DNA of 64,000 nucleotides from positions 53,679 through 117,678 of the forward strand of contig JAAXIC010000003.1 of assembly GCA_012270555.1 (NCBI GenBank), written 5' to 3'. Source of the stretch: Chloroflexota bacterium (GTDB lineage: Bacteria > Chloroflexota > UBA11872 > VXOZ01). The position numbers were made by a program, and so were the translations under genes. The notes beneath the pieces were generated by a model. That model did not search any database, had not been told where the DNA came from, and was given only the letters and a program-made list of their open reading frames with translations. This document shows, one piece after another, positions 7,154 to 15,120 of the stretch; within the stretch, counting starts at the first letter, position 1; each line of letters starts with the position of its first letter.

Positions 7154-8047
7154 TTAGCTTCTGCCGGTATCTTCTTCGTCGATGAGCGCGCTGAGGGTGG
7201 TATCGAGGGCGGCGGCGATTCTGGCGGCAGCGCCGATGGTGATGTTCTGTTTGCCCTTTTCCACGGTGCTCAGGTAGGCGCGGTCGAGACCGGCCTTCGT
7301 GGCGAGCTCCTGCTGGCTCCAGCCGCGCTCCTTGCGTAGTTGCTGGACGCGCCGCCCCAAGACTGCCAAGTAGTCCGCAGCGGATTTCGGCTCCTCACGC
7401 ACCTTCATCAGGCGATTTGCGACGCTGATTGCCTCCAAGGGATCGGCGGAGATGAGGTCCGCCGGGATTGCGGCGCGCAATGCGGGATCTGAGAGTCCTA
7501 CTCCCCCCACGAACACCAACGGCGCGTTGTCGAGGGACTTGAGCGTGCGGACCGCTTCCTGTGCGACGGGAATGCGATCGCGCTGCGAGAGCGAAAGAAT
7601 GACCAGGTCCGGTTTGCGTTCGCGTACCCAGTCCACGAGGTCATTAGTGGGCGTATTCTGTCCTAAGTACGCCACGTCCCACCCCTCCAGATAGAACAGG
7701 TCGGCAATGAGGCGCGCGCCCACCGCGTGCATCTCGCCTTCCACCGCCGTAATCACTGCCTCGGCCCCGATAGGCTTGCGCCGCCGCGCCAGACCCCGAA
7801 TGTACGCGCTGTGCTGGAGGGTGATTTGAATAGCGAGGTGCTCGGCGGCAATGTTCAGGCCGCCGCGGTGCCAGGCATTGCCCACCGCGACCAAGGCGGG
7901 GGTGATGACCTCGGTATAGATCACGAGCGGATTGATCCCGCGCTCCATGGCGTCCTTGATTACGCGGAACGCCTCTGCTTGATCGCCGGCCAGCAGAGCG
8001 GCGGCGTAGCGCTCTTCCAGGAGGTCTAGCTCCGGTTTGTCTTCCAT
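7154..8047 (-). CDS. CarH-like B12-binding (putative light-sensing) regulator with C-terminal XRE helix-turn-helix
   Basis: 297 residues. Residues 10-90 are a methionine-synthase-type four-helix cap and 95-215 a Rossmann B12-binding domain. The cap holds Trp59-His60 and Glu69-His70, that is W-x9-EH, the hallmark of AdoCbl photoreceptors such as CarH, where the Trp shields the adenosyl group and the next His becomes the upper ligand after light. Glu105-Met-His107-x-x-Gly110 replaces the usual DxHxxG, again as in CarH. Residues 227-288 are a Cro/CI-type HTH (GWSQQELATKAGLDRAYLSTVEKG). Known CarH/LitR proteins instead carry an N-terminal MerR HTH, so this architecture is unusual. Divergent from the FAS1 lipoprotein gene, with a dyad over the shared promoter. 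Likely a light- or B12-controlled repressor (inference). Confidence 0.85.
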   Translation of the reverse strand: MEDKPELDLLEERYAAALLAGDQAEAFRVIKDAMERGINPLVIYTEVITPALVAVGNAWHRGGLNIAAEHLAIQITLQHSAYIRGLARRRKPIGAEAVITAVEGEMHAVGARLIADLFYLEGWDVAYLGQNTPTNDLVDWVRERKPDLVILSLSQRDRIPVAQEAVRTLKSLDNAPLVFVGGVGLSDPALRAAIPADLISADPLEAISVANRLMKVREEPKSAADYLAVLGRRVQQLRKERGWSQQELATKAGLDRAYLSTVEKGKQNITIGAAARIAAALDTTLSALIDEEDTGRS

Positions 8048-8090
8048 CAGGGCCTCATGTGGAGATTCTAGAAAATGTTGTTGGATATAG

Positions 8091-8119
8091 TTGACATCTT
8101 GTAGTGTATATTATATACT
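8091..8119 (+). promoter_or_regulatory. Sigma-70-type promoter of the FAS1 lipoprotein gene
   Basis: TTGACA at 8091-8096, a 17-base spacer, then TATACT at 8114-8119. This is a near-consensus promoter 92 bases upstream of the FAS1 start. On the opposite strand TATAAT at 8110-8115 could serve as the -10 of the regulator gene, so the two promoters would overlap. Confidence 0.75.
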
Positions 8120-8121
8120 AC
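8101..8121. promoter_or_regulatory. Candidate operator: 21-bp dyad over the divergent promoters
   Basis: GTAGTGTATA, a central T, then TATATACTAC: the arms match at 9 of 10 positions. The dyad covers the spacer and -10 of the FAS1 promoter and the putative -10 of the regulator gene. An XRE-type dimer bound here would block both. Binding is inferred from position and symmetry only. Confidence 0.55.
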
Positions 8122-8210
8122 ATTCTGTTGGACATATGCCGCACCCGGGTAAGCATATGCTAGGCATATCAAGCAGATTCGTCAAGAAGCCTGAGCACAA
8201 GGAGAACACA

Positions 8211-9200
8211 ATGCTTAGGAACATCGTTGGAAGAACCGTAGGAAGTGGCGCTGTGTGGCGGCAACACTTCCGCAAACTCGGGGTAGTTGCCGCCTTAGGC
8301 GCCGCCCTGCTGCTCCTCGCAGCTTGTGGCGCTGATGCGGAGTCCACCCCGGCGGCGGAGCCGGAGGCTCAGCCCGGCACCATCGTAGACATTGCCGTCG
8401 ACGACGGCAGGTTCCAGACCCTCGTCGCCGCCCTGCAGGCGGCCGGCCTGGTGGAGACGCTGCAGGGTGCAGGCCCCTTTACAGTCTTCGCGCCCACAGA
8501 CGATGCCTTCGCCAAGCTGCCGGAAGGTACCGTGGATGCGCTTTTGCAGGATGTCCCCACTTTGACCGACATTCTCTTGTACCACGTAGTTTCCGGTAAC
8601 GTCAAGGCCGCCGACGTTGTAAAGCTCGACATGGCGACCACCGCCCAAGGCGAGTCCGTGTCGATCACCGTAGACGGTGACACCGTGCGCATCAACGATG
8701 CCCAGGTCATCATCACCGACATCGAGGCGTCCAACGGCACCATTCACGTCATTGATACCGTGCTGCTGCCGCCTGAGCCGGAAGCAGAGCTTGGCACCAT
8801 CGTTGACATCGCCGTCGGCGACGGCAGGTTCGCAACGCTTGTGGCGGCATTGCAGGCGGCTGACTTGGTGGAGACGCTGCAGGGTGCAGGCCCCTTTACA
8901 GTCTTCGCGCCCACGGACGATGCCTTCGCCAAACTGCCGGAAGGCACCGTGGCAGGGCTCTTGAACGACATTCCCACCTTGACCGACATCCTGCTCTACC
9001 ACGTGGTTGCCGGTAACGTCATGGCGGCTGACGTCGTGAAGCTTGACGCAGCCACCACCGTGCAGGGCGGCGACGTGTCGATCACCGTTGATGGTGACAC
9101 CGTGCGCATCAACGATGCCCAGGTCGTCATCACCGACATCGCAGCCGCGAATGGCACGATCCACGTCATCGATACCGTACTGGTGCCGCCGCAGAACTAG
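8211..9200 (+). CDS. Lipoprotein with two fasciclin (FAS1) domains
   Basis: 329 residues from the ATG at 8211, with AAGGAG at 8199-8204; upstream in-frame starts lie inside the promoter. A lipoprotein signal (hydrophobic GVVAALGAALLLLAAC, lipobox Cys39) is followed by an acidic/Pro linker. Two FAS1 domains follow at about 53-186 and 191-326, each with FTVFAPTDDAFAKLP (H1-type box) and GTIHVIDTVL (H2 box). FAS1 domains mediate adhesion outside the cell. The two repeats are nearly identical even in DNA, so the duplication is recent or homogenised. The gene is divergent from the CarH-like regulator and is its likely target. Confidence 0.9.
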   Translation: MLRNIVGRTVGSGAVWRQHFRKLGVVAALGAALLLLAACGADAESTPAAEPEAQPGTIVDIAVDDGRFQTLVAALQAAGLVETLQGAGPFTVFAPTDDAFAKLPEGTVDALLQDVPTLTDILLYHVVSGNVKAADVVKLDMATTAQGESVSITVDGDTVRINDAQVIITDIEASNGTIHVIDTVLLPPEPEAELGTIVDIAVGDGRFATLVAALQAADLVETLQGAGPFTVFAPTDDAFAKLPEGTVAGLLNDIPTLTDILLYHVVAGNVMAADVVKLDAATTVQGGDVSITVDGDTVRINDAQVVITDIAAANGTIHVIDTVLVPPQN

Positions 9201-9350
9201 GGAGAAGCAGAGGAGACTAGCAGAGAAAGTCCTCCAACAGACGGGAATTTCCACCGGTCACTCTGCTCGCGCAGACTAGGGCAGTATTTGTCACACATCC
9301 TTCGCTCGCTCTAGTCTGCACGCGGCAGGACGTGCGCTTTCAGCATTGAC

Positions 9351-9379
9351 TTGACACCAGAGTGAACAGTCTTTAGGCT
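9351..9379 (+). promoter_or_regulatory. Possible promoter before a small ORF
   Basis: TTGACA at 9351-9356 is followed 17 bases later by TAGGCT (9374-9379), a poor -10. It precedes GGGAGG and an ATG at 9398. Confidence 0.35.
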
Positions 9380-9397
9380 ACGCAGGGAGGACAGCAT

Positions 9398-9550
9398 ATG
9401 CAAAGACTCAGGCTGTCTAGCAGTATGAAAGCAGCGCCCCGGCCACCAGGGCAGCCACGTCGCTCTCAGGAAGCGATCGGGTTACGCGGGGTAGCGGGCA
9501 GCTTTCACGTGCCGGCCGCGTCGGCGGAAGGAGGGGATGAGCGGCTGTAG
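9398..9550 (+). CDS. Candidate small basic protein, unknown
   Basis: A 50-codon frame (MQRLRLSSSMKAAPRPPG...) with a strong ribosome site GGGAGG at 9385-9390, 7 bases before the ATG, and a possible promoter upstream. The product is Arg/Pro/Ala-rich, without a transmembrane segment or motif I recognise. It would lie between the FAS1 gene and the DUF378 gene on the same strand. It may be chance; the start signals are the only support. Confidence 0.3.
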   Translation: MQRLRLSSSMKAAPRPPGQPRRSQEAIGLRGVAGSFHVPAASAEGGDERL

Positions 9551-9585
9551 AGTAATTTTCACGTTGGAACCGAAGGAGAAGACGC

Positions 9586-9801
9586 ATGGAAATCGTTGAA
9601 GTCCTTGTCTTGATCGTTGCCGCCGTGGGCGCCATAAACTGGGGCCTCGTGGGCTTGGCGAAGTTCGATCTCGTAGCTCTGATCGCAGGCGGCCTAAAGT
9701 TCGGCGACATCAACACTATTTCGCGCGTTTTGTATATCGTTGTTGGCATTTGCGGCCTTGCCGCCCTCTATTTTGGGCTTCTCAACGGCAACGGCGCGTA
9801 G
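9586..9801 (+). CDS. DUF378-family small membrane protein
   Basis: 71 residues with two transmembrane helices. The family signature is INWGLVGLAKFDLVALIAGG between the helices, then ISRVLYIVVGICGLAALY. This matches DUF378 (YuzA-like) proteins of unknown function in the cytoplasmic membrane. GAAGGAGAAG precedes the ATG. A hairpin at 9884-9921 probably ends its transcript. Confidence 0.85.
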   Translation: MEIVEVLVLIVAAVGAINWGLVGLAKFDLVALIAGGLKFGDINTISRVLYIVVGICGLAALYFGLLNGNGA

Positions 9802-9883
9802 TGTTCCCGTGAATGAAGAAGTGCTGCCGCCGTTTGCTTTGAGACGGTTGCAGTCAGCTTGTCGATAGAACCGACTAAAGGAA

Positions 9884-9921
9884 GAAGCGAGGTCGCACGG
9901 TCGTTCGTGTGTCCTCGCTTC
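9884..9921 (+). terminator. Terminator-like hairpin after the DUF378 gene
   Basis: GAAGCGAGG (9884-9892) pairs perfectly with CCTCGCTTC (9913-9921), and the inner CACG/CGTG extends the stem. The following bases are T-rich but interrupted (AGTTATTCTATCGCTCTTGTCTC), so termination strength is uncertain. Confidence 0.5.
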
Positions 9922-10085
9922 AGTTATTCTATCGCTCTTGTCTCTTTTGCGTGACCTTGCCAAGCAGTTGGCATCAAGCTGGACAAACCGGATGCCTCCT
10001 TACCCCAATGTTGTCGCACGCGGGGGCTTTGCCCCGCGGACAAAGTGGCAATGAATACCGCGCCTCACGTCCCCGGTAGCGTAGG

Positions 10086-10181
10086 TTTGCAACCCCGTAT
10101 CGAGTACGGGGCAGGCTCTGCGCCCGCCTGTCAGCGCCTGCCATTTCCCCTCACTCCGGCCCTCTCCCCAGGGAGAGGGAG
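10086..10181. repeat. Composite dispersed repeat (GTTTGTAACCCCGTATCGAGTACGGGG plus CCCTCTCCC family)
   Basis: GTTTGCAACCCCGTATCGAGTACGGGGCAGGCTCTGCGCCCGCCTGTC at about 10086-10133 recurs almost exactly near 38638-38692, and part of it near 45888-45911. A CCCTCTCC/GGGAGAGGG hairpin follows at 10147-10181. Otherwise the 9922-10232 gap holds nothing I recognise. Confidence 0.75.
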
Positions 10182-10232
10182 TTTTCTGGCTGCCAGCGGG
10201 AAGAGATCAAAGCCGGACAGGGGAGGCGGGCA

Positions 10233-10970
10233 TTATGTACACTGCCAGGCCGGGTCGATGTTGACCGCGCCAATGTCCCAATTCTGCATGCTCCAGGCAT
10301 CACCGTCGCGCACGAAGGTATACTGCTCGCCGGGGTAGGTGACAGTTTCGCGCGAAGTTTGTTCAGCGTCGGTTGCCGTGCAGCTCAGGACCGCATTATA
10401 GGTCCACACCTCTTCGGTTTCTACGACCACCTCACTTGCGTCTGCGGAAACACTCTGCACGGTGCAGTTACTCACCAGCGGCTCTATGGCCGTGATGCGG
10501 ACGACGCTGTAGGCGTCGGTAGTCTTATCGAGCAGCGACTGAGCGGCTGACTGCGCGCGTGCTGCCATGGCGCCCCAGGTCGCGCTGAGTTGGGCCGCCT
10601 CCAGTTCGCCCCGCATAAACGCGGACTGGCTCGCGTTGGCCGCGGCAATCGCGGCGCTGAGCTCAGCCGTGCAGGGGTCGCCCGCAGCCAGTGCTGGTGT
10701 TTCGGGTTCAGGCGTAGCCTCGGGGATAGGTGACGGTGCTGGCGGCGGTGTGGCGATAGGCGCTGGCGTCGGCGTCGCTGCTTCCGGCATGGGCGTAATC
10801 ACGGATGCCGGCGTCGGCGCCATTTCGGTCGCCTGGGGCATAGGCGTTCCCTCGGCTACCTCTTCTTCCGTGCCGGGATCCGTGAGCCGCAGCGCTACGA
10901 CTGTGCCGGCAACCACAAGCAGAACCACTACCAGTATGACGAGCATTCGGACGACCCACGACCAACGCAT
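10233..10970 (-). CDS. Membrane-anchored protein with Pro-rich linker and ARC6/IMS-like C-terminal domain
   Basis: 245 residues. A single N-terminal transmembrane helix (about 8-27, WVVRMLVILVVVLLVVAGTVV) is followed by a Pro/Thr/Ala-rich extracytoplasmic linker (about 43-93). A compact C-terminal domain (about 97-245) holds paired cysteines (Cys98, Cys168, Cys196 and a terminal Cys). The sequence SAIEP...VETEEVWTYNAVL...YTFVRDGDAWSMQNWDI resembles IMS/ARC6-type or nuclear-transport-factor-2-like domains. The function is unknown; it is probably anchored with the domain outside. It is divergent from nusA. Confidence 0.55.
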   Translation of the reverse strand: MRWSWVVRMLVILVVVLLVVAGTVVALRLTDPGTEEEVAEGTPMPQATEMAPTPASVITPMPEAATPTPAPIATPPPAPSPIPEATPEPETPALAAGDPCTAELSAAIAAANASQSAFMRGELEAAQLSATWGAMAARAQSAAQSLLDKTTDAYSVVRITAIEPLVSNCTVQSVSADASEVVVETEEVWTYNAVLSCTATDAEQTSRETVTYPGEQYTFVRDGDAWSMQNWDIGAVNIDPAWQCT

Positions 10971-11065
10971 GTTTACACTCCTATACGCTACTGCTTGGCT
11001 CCCATACTACCCTTAATCCACACACATTGCACGTTAAGAGTGCCAACACCGTGAGAGCAAGGTGC

Positions 11066-11112
11066 TATAATGAAGGTGTTTACGGAAGTGGGGGAAGCCC
11101 ACTTTTCTTAAT
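11066..11112 (+). promoter_or_regulatory. nusA operon promoter (-10) and leader hairpin
   Basis: TATAAT at 11066-11071 is a perfect -10; no good -35 lies at 16-18 bases, so the promoter may need an activator or an upstream element. Just downstream, AAGTGGG (11086-11092) pairs with CCCACTT (11098-11104) around GGAAG and is followed by TTCTTAATT. This attenuator-like hairpin lies in the leader of the NusA operon. Confidence 0.55.
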
Positions 11113-11163
11113 TCCTGGCGGCTGCCTTAGGAAACGGCCGGTCAGGAGGGGAAGGTATCGCGC

Positions 11164-12348
11164 ATGAAGAGCGACTTTGTGTCTGCGATCGCGCAGATTG
11201 CGAGCGAAAAAGGCTTAGACCAAGAAGATGTCATTAGCGCACTAGAGACTGCGATCCTCTCCGCATACCGCAAAGTCAGCGGCGACCCCGTGCCGAATGC
11301 CGTGGCATATTTTGACGCGCAATCCGGCGAATCGAAGATATACGTGCCCAAACTGGTTGTGGAAAACGTAGAGGATACCGAGACCGAGATCAGCCTCCCG
11401 GACGCGCAGGCAATTGACTCTGAGGCGGAGACCGGCGACGAGATCGAGGTGGAGATCACGCCTCCCAACGTGGGCCGCATTGCCGCGCAGGCCGCGCGGC
11501 AAGTGTTGCTGCAGTCGCTGCGCGAGAAAGAACGCGACCACGTCTACGATGATTTCATCGACCGCGTGGGAGAGATCGTGAGCGGACGGGTGCAGCGGGT
11601 TGACAGCCGCGGCGTAGTGCTGGACTTCGGTCGCGCCGAGGCGTTGATGTCATCCGCCGATATGGTACCCGGCGAGCGCGACCGCTACCGTTTGGGCCAA
11701 CGTCTGCGCGCGTACATCGCGGAGGTGCGGAAAGACCTCAAGGGACCCGTGGTACGTGTTTCCCGCGCGCACAAGGACTTCATCCGGCGTCTCATCGAGC
11801 AGGAAGTCCCCGAAGTGCAGACCGGAACGGTGGAGATCAAAGAGATCGCCCGCGACCCGGGATCGCGCACCAAGGTGGCCGTGGCCGCCAAGCAAGAGGG
11901 ATTGGACCCGGTGGGGTCGTGCGTCGGCATGCGCGGCACGCGCATTCAGAACGTGCTGCGGGAACTCGGCAATGAAAAAGTGGAGATCATCGAGTGGAGC
12001 GACGACACGGCTACGTTCATCAAGAATGCGCTCTCCCCGGCGGAAATCCAACGGGTGGAGCTTATCGAGGTTGACGAACAGCAGGTGGCCTCCGTGCACG
12101 TAGACGCGGACATGGTCTCGCTGGCCATTGGCCGCGACGGGCAGAACACCCGGCTCGCTAACCGGCTTACCGGTTGGAAGATCAACATTCGCTCGCTTGA
12201 GGATGACCGGGACGATGCCGACGCTCCGCCCGCGGACGCGGCAGATGCCTCAGCCCAGGCGGAAGATGCCGCGGCGCAGGAATCGGCGGAACCACAGGCC
12301 GCGGCGGAGTCCCTGACAACAGAGGAGTCCACGAGCAGCGCTGGCTAA
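11164..12348 (+). CDS. nusA: Transcription termination/antitermination factor NusA
   Basis: 394 residues. The N-terminal RNA-polymerase-binding domain (about 1-125) is followed by an S1 domain (about 135-200, VSGRVQRVDSRGVVLDFGRAEA) and tandem KH domains. The KH part holds GSRTKVAVAAKQEGLDPVGSCVGMRGTRIQ and LAIGRDGQNTRLANRLTGWKI. An acidic Ala-rich tail replaces the C-terminal repeats of E. coli NusA. NusA binds RNA polymerase and nascent RNA and controls pausing, termination and antitermination. It is the first gene of the operon; rimP, usually upstream, is missing. A GGAGGGGAAGG stretch precedes the ATG at 11164. Confidence 0.97.
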   Translation: MKSDFVSAIAQIASEKGLDQEDVISALETAILSAYRKVSGDPVPNAVAYFDAQSGESKIYVPKLVVENVEDTETEISLPDAQAIDSEAETGDEIEVEITPPNVGRIAAQAARQVLLQSLREKERDHVYDDFIDRVGEIVSGRVQRVDSRGVVLDFGRAEALMSSADMVPGERDRYRLGQRLRAYIAEVRKDLKGPVVRVSRAHKDFIRRLIEQEVPEVQTGTVEIKEIARDPGSRTKVAVAAKQEGLDPVGSCVGMRGTRIQNVLRELGNEKVEIIEWSDDTATFIKNALSPAEIQRVELIEVDEQQVASVHVDADMVSLAIGRDGQNTRLANRLTGWKINIRSLEDDRDDADAPPADAADASAQAEDAAAQESAEPQAAAESLTTEESTSSAG

Positions 12349-12351
12349 GAA

Positions 12352-12457
12352 CCTATCCGATAACCCCTGTGTGTGAACGGCCTTGATAGACAAAACGTTC
12401 GTCCTGAGCTTGTCGAAGGGCGAGCACGCATGAGCCGGAAGCAAGTTGTCGGATAGG
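12352..12457. repeat. 106-bp element with 13-bp terminal inverted repeats (MITE-like)
   Basis: CCTATCCGATAAC at 12352-12364 and GTTGTCGGATAGG at 12445-12457 pair at 12 of 13 positions. The interior carries the dispersed motif GTCCTGAGCTTGTCGAAGGG. It lies 3 bases after the nusA stop. CTAAG occurs near both ends (12345 and 12460), though not exactly abutting. Confidence 0.55.
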
Positions 12458-12580
12458 CACTAAGTGCAACCGCCGGTCTACTGTGGGGTTCCGCCCTGCG
12501 CCGCAGTCTCTGCGCATGGGCTTGTGGCAGGCACGCGCGGTGGATTGAAAGAGAGAAGGGGGTTTCAGAGGGAGGGTGTG

Positions 12581-12898
12581 GTGAATCAGGCAGCCGCGCC
12601 ACAGGGAAAGCACATACCGCAGCGGACGTGCTTGGGCTGCCGGACGACCAGGCCCAAACGGGCACTGGCCCGCATCGTGCGCACGGTGGATGGGCGCGTG
12701 GCGGTCGATACCACGGGCAAAGCCCGTGGGCGCGGCGCCTACCTCTGTCCGAATGCCGGCTGCGCAAGACGGGCGCTCAAGGCGGGTACCCTAAAGCGAG
12801 CGTTGCGGGTCGCCATAGATGAGGCGGCGCTCGCAGAGTTGTGGGCATGGGCCGAGCAGTTCGCGGAGACGGACTCGACACCTGCCCAGGCGCCTTAG
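12581..12898 (+). CDS. rnpM (ylxR): YlxR/DUF448-family RNA-binding protein (RnpM)
   Basis: 105 residues from the GTG at 12581, placed after GAGGGAGG with 5-6 bases spacing; GTG at 12578 is equally possible. Family marks are PQRTCLGCRTTRPKRALARIVR, VAVDTTGKARGRGAYLCPNAGCARRALK. YlxR proteins bind RNase P RNA and modulate its activity, and are almost always coded between nusA and infB, as here. The Ala-rich C-terminus is poorly conserved. Interrupted spacing on both sides by repeats is unusual for this operon. Confidence 0.92.
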   Translation: MNQAAAPQGKHIPQRTCLGCRTTRPKRALARIVRTVDGRVAVDTTGKARGRGAYLCPNAGCARRALKAGTLKRALRVAIDEAALAELWAWAEQFAETDSTPAQAP

Positions 12899-13221
12899 GC
12901 CAGTCTTCCCCCAGGCCCACCGCAGTGGGAGCCCACTACAGTGGGAGCATACTCCCCCGAGGAGACCTTTGCGTAACTAGGTCTCGTGGGCAAGGAGTTA
13001 CACCCTCTCCTCGGGAAGAGGGCCGAGGTGAGGGGATTTCTTGCACTTCATTCTAATCGCATGACATGTACAGTCAATATATACTAGGACCAAACCGGCT
13101 ATGAACCGACTGGCGTTCAGAGCAGATTCACCCTCACCCTATCCCTCTCCCATCAAGGGAGAGGGGACTGCCTCGCTGCGGCGAGGGTTTTGAAAAGGTC
13201 TCCCCGAGAGGAGGGGCAACT
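12899..13221. repeat. rnpM-infB gap with two palindromic repeats
   Basis: The GGAGACCTTTGCGTAACTAG motif lies at 12960-12980. A CCCTCTCCtcGGGAAGAGGG unit with GTGAGGGG tail is at 13003-13036, and an opposite-facing CCCTCACCC...CCCTCTCCC/GGGAGAGGGG unit at 13131-13166. No gene. The repeats lie within an otherwise conserved operon. Confidence 0.8.
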
Positions 13222-15120
13222 ATGAGAACAGGTTCGAGATCGGGAAGCGGCGCGCGCACACGGCGACGTTCCTCCAGGCGTGCGCCGTCGGAGCAGCAAG
13301 ATCGCAACGCAGTTGCAACACACGGGATAGCTGCCGGTAGGACGGCAACGCCACGAAAGATCAAGCTCCCGCCAGACATTACCGTCGCCCAACTTGCGGA
13401 GCGGCTGGAGGTTAGCCCTACGGCTATTATCAAAGAGCTTTTTACGCGCGGCACCGCGGTCACTATTAATCAAACGCTCGATTACGCCACCTCAACGCTC
13501 GTCGTCGAGGCGCTGGGCCATACCGTAGTGAAAGAGGAAGCCAAACCGGCGGCAACGAAACAAAAAGAAGACGTGGTGCTCGAAGTTGCCAAGGAGACGG
13601 GCACGACCGTGCGCCGACGCCGACGCTTTGAGAAACGGTCTCCGGTGATCACGGTGATGGGTCACGTCGACCACGGCAAGACCTCACTCCTGGACGCCTT
13701 GCGCGAGACGAACGTGGCCGAGGGCGAATCCGGCGGCATTACCCAGCGCATCGGCGCCTATCAGGTTAACCACAACGGCGACACCGTAACTTTCATCGAT
13801 ACGCCCGGCCATGAGGCCTTCACCGCCATGCGCGCGCGCGGCGCCAAGGTCACCGACCTCGCGGTGATCGTGGTGGCGGCCGATGACGGCGTGATGCCGC
13901 AGACCATCGAAGCCATCAATCACGCGCGGGCGGCGAAGGTGCCGCTCCTGATCGCGCTCAACAAGATCGACCTGCCGAGCGCCAACCCGGACCGCGTCAA
14001 GCAGCAACTCACGGAACACGACATCCTCGTCGAGGAGTACGGCGGCGAAACCGTGCTGGTTGAGGTCTCCGCCGAAACCAAAGAGGGGCTGGACGACCTC
14101 TTGGAGATGATCTCGCTGCTTTCCGAACTTGAGGGGGTGCGTGCCGATCCCCGCATTCCGGCGCGCGGCGTCGTGATCGAGAGCAACATGGACAAGAGCC
14201 GCGGACCCGTGGCAACCGTCCTCGTGCAGGAGGGCACGCTCCACGTAGGCGATACGGTGGTGTGCGGCAAGACGTCCGGCCGCGTGCGCGCGCTCTTTAA
14301 TGAGAAGGGCGCGCCCCTGGCCGAGGCGGGCCCCTCTGTGCCCGCGGAGATACTTGGTCTGGGAGCGCTGCCGGCGCCGGGAGAGACCCTCATTGTCGTG
14401 GTGGATGAAAAAGCCGCGAAGGTCTTGCTCCACGAACTCACCGAGCGTGAACGTGAAGAGACGGAGCGCATGTCGCTGGATACGCTCAGCGCTACGGCCG
14501 GCGAGGGCGTGGAAGAACTGGACGTCATTGTAAAAGCCGACATTCGCGGCTCGGTTGAAGCCATTCAACAGGCGTTAGAGCAACTCTCCACTGATGAAAC
14601 CCGCGTGCGCGTCATCTATAGCGGCGTCGGCCCCGTGAGCGAATCGGACGTGCAGTTGGCCATTGCGGGAAACGCGCTGATCACGGCCTTCAACGTGCGC
14701 CCCGATGCTGCCGCTCGATCTCTGGCAGAGACGGAGAAGGTGGAGATACGCTACTACGACGTGATCTACACCCTCATCGAGGAGATGCAGAAGGCCCTGC
14801 TCGGCTTGTTGGATCCTGAATTCATCGAGGTCATGGACGCGCAGGCGGAAGTGCGGGCCGTGTTCAACCAGGTGCGCGGTCAGAGCGTGCTCGGCGCGAT
14901 TGTCCGCGAAGGCACCATGCGCCGCGGCGCGCAAGTGCGCGTGCTACGCAATAAGAAACAACTCGTCAAGACCACCGTCACCAGCTTGCGCCGCTTCAAA
15001 GACGCCGTGCGCGAGGTGACCAGCGGCTATGAGTGCGGCATCGGCATCGGCGAAATCTACGACGCCCGCGAAGGCGATACCCTCGAGACGTTCCACATCG
15101 AAGAAAAGCCGCGCTTCTAG
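13222..15120 (+). CDS. infB: Translation initiation factor IF-2
   Basis: 632 residues, a short IF-2. An Arg/Ser-rich N-terminus precedes an IF2_N motif ([21 protein letters not shown], about 53-73). The GTPase domain has GHVDHGKT (147-154), DTPGHEAF and NKIDLP. Beta-barrel domains and the C-terminal fMet-tRNA-binding C2 domain follow. IF-2 places initiator tRNA on the 30S subunit and drives subunit joining. The start ATG follows GAGAGGAGGGG. It is separated from rnpM and rbfA by repeat-filled gaps of over 300 bases. Confidence 0.98.
   Translation: MRTGSRSGSGARTRRRSSRRAPSEQQDRNAVATHGIAAGRTATPRKIKLPPDITVAQLAERLEVSPTAIIKELFTRGTAVTINQTLDYATSTLVVEALGHTVVKEEAKPAATKQKEDVVLEVAKETGTTVRRRRRFEKRSPVITVMGHVDHGKTSLLDALRETNVAEGESGGITQRIGAYQVNHNGDTVTFIDTPGHEAFTAMRARGAKVTDLAVIVVAADDGVMPQTIEAINHARAAKVPLLIALNKIDLPSANPDRVKQQLTEHDILVEEYGGETVLVEVSAETKEGLDDLLEMISLLSELEGVRADPRIPARGVVIESNMDKSRGPVATVLVQEGTLHVGDTVVCGKTSGRVRALFNEKGAPLAEAGPSVPAEILGLGALPAPGETLIVVVDEKAAKVLLHELTEREREETERMSLDTLSATAGEGVEELDVIVKADIRGSVEAIQQALEQLSTDETRVRVIYSGVGPVSESDVQLAIAGNALITAFNVRPDAAARSLAETEKVEIRYYDVIYTLIEEMQKALLGLLDPEFIEVMDAQAEVRAVFNQVRGQSVLGAIVREGTMRRGAQVRVLRNKKQLVKTTVTSLRRFKDAVREVTSGYECGIGIGEIYDAREGDTLETFHIEEKPRF

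Noticed and set aside
8091..8210. 40-residue extension of the FAS1 lipoprotein
   Set aside because: It starts inside the -35 box of the promoter and would hide the lipoprotein signal. The ATG at 8211 has AAGGAG and opens a proper signal sequence.
13222..15120. Long reverse-strand open frames opposite infB, nusA, smc and the cox genes
   Set aside because: They mirror strongly coding genes in GC-rich DNA, lack domains, and are rich in His/Arg/Ala as expected for antisense frames.
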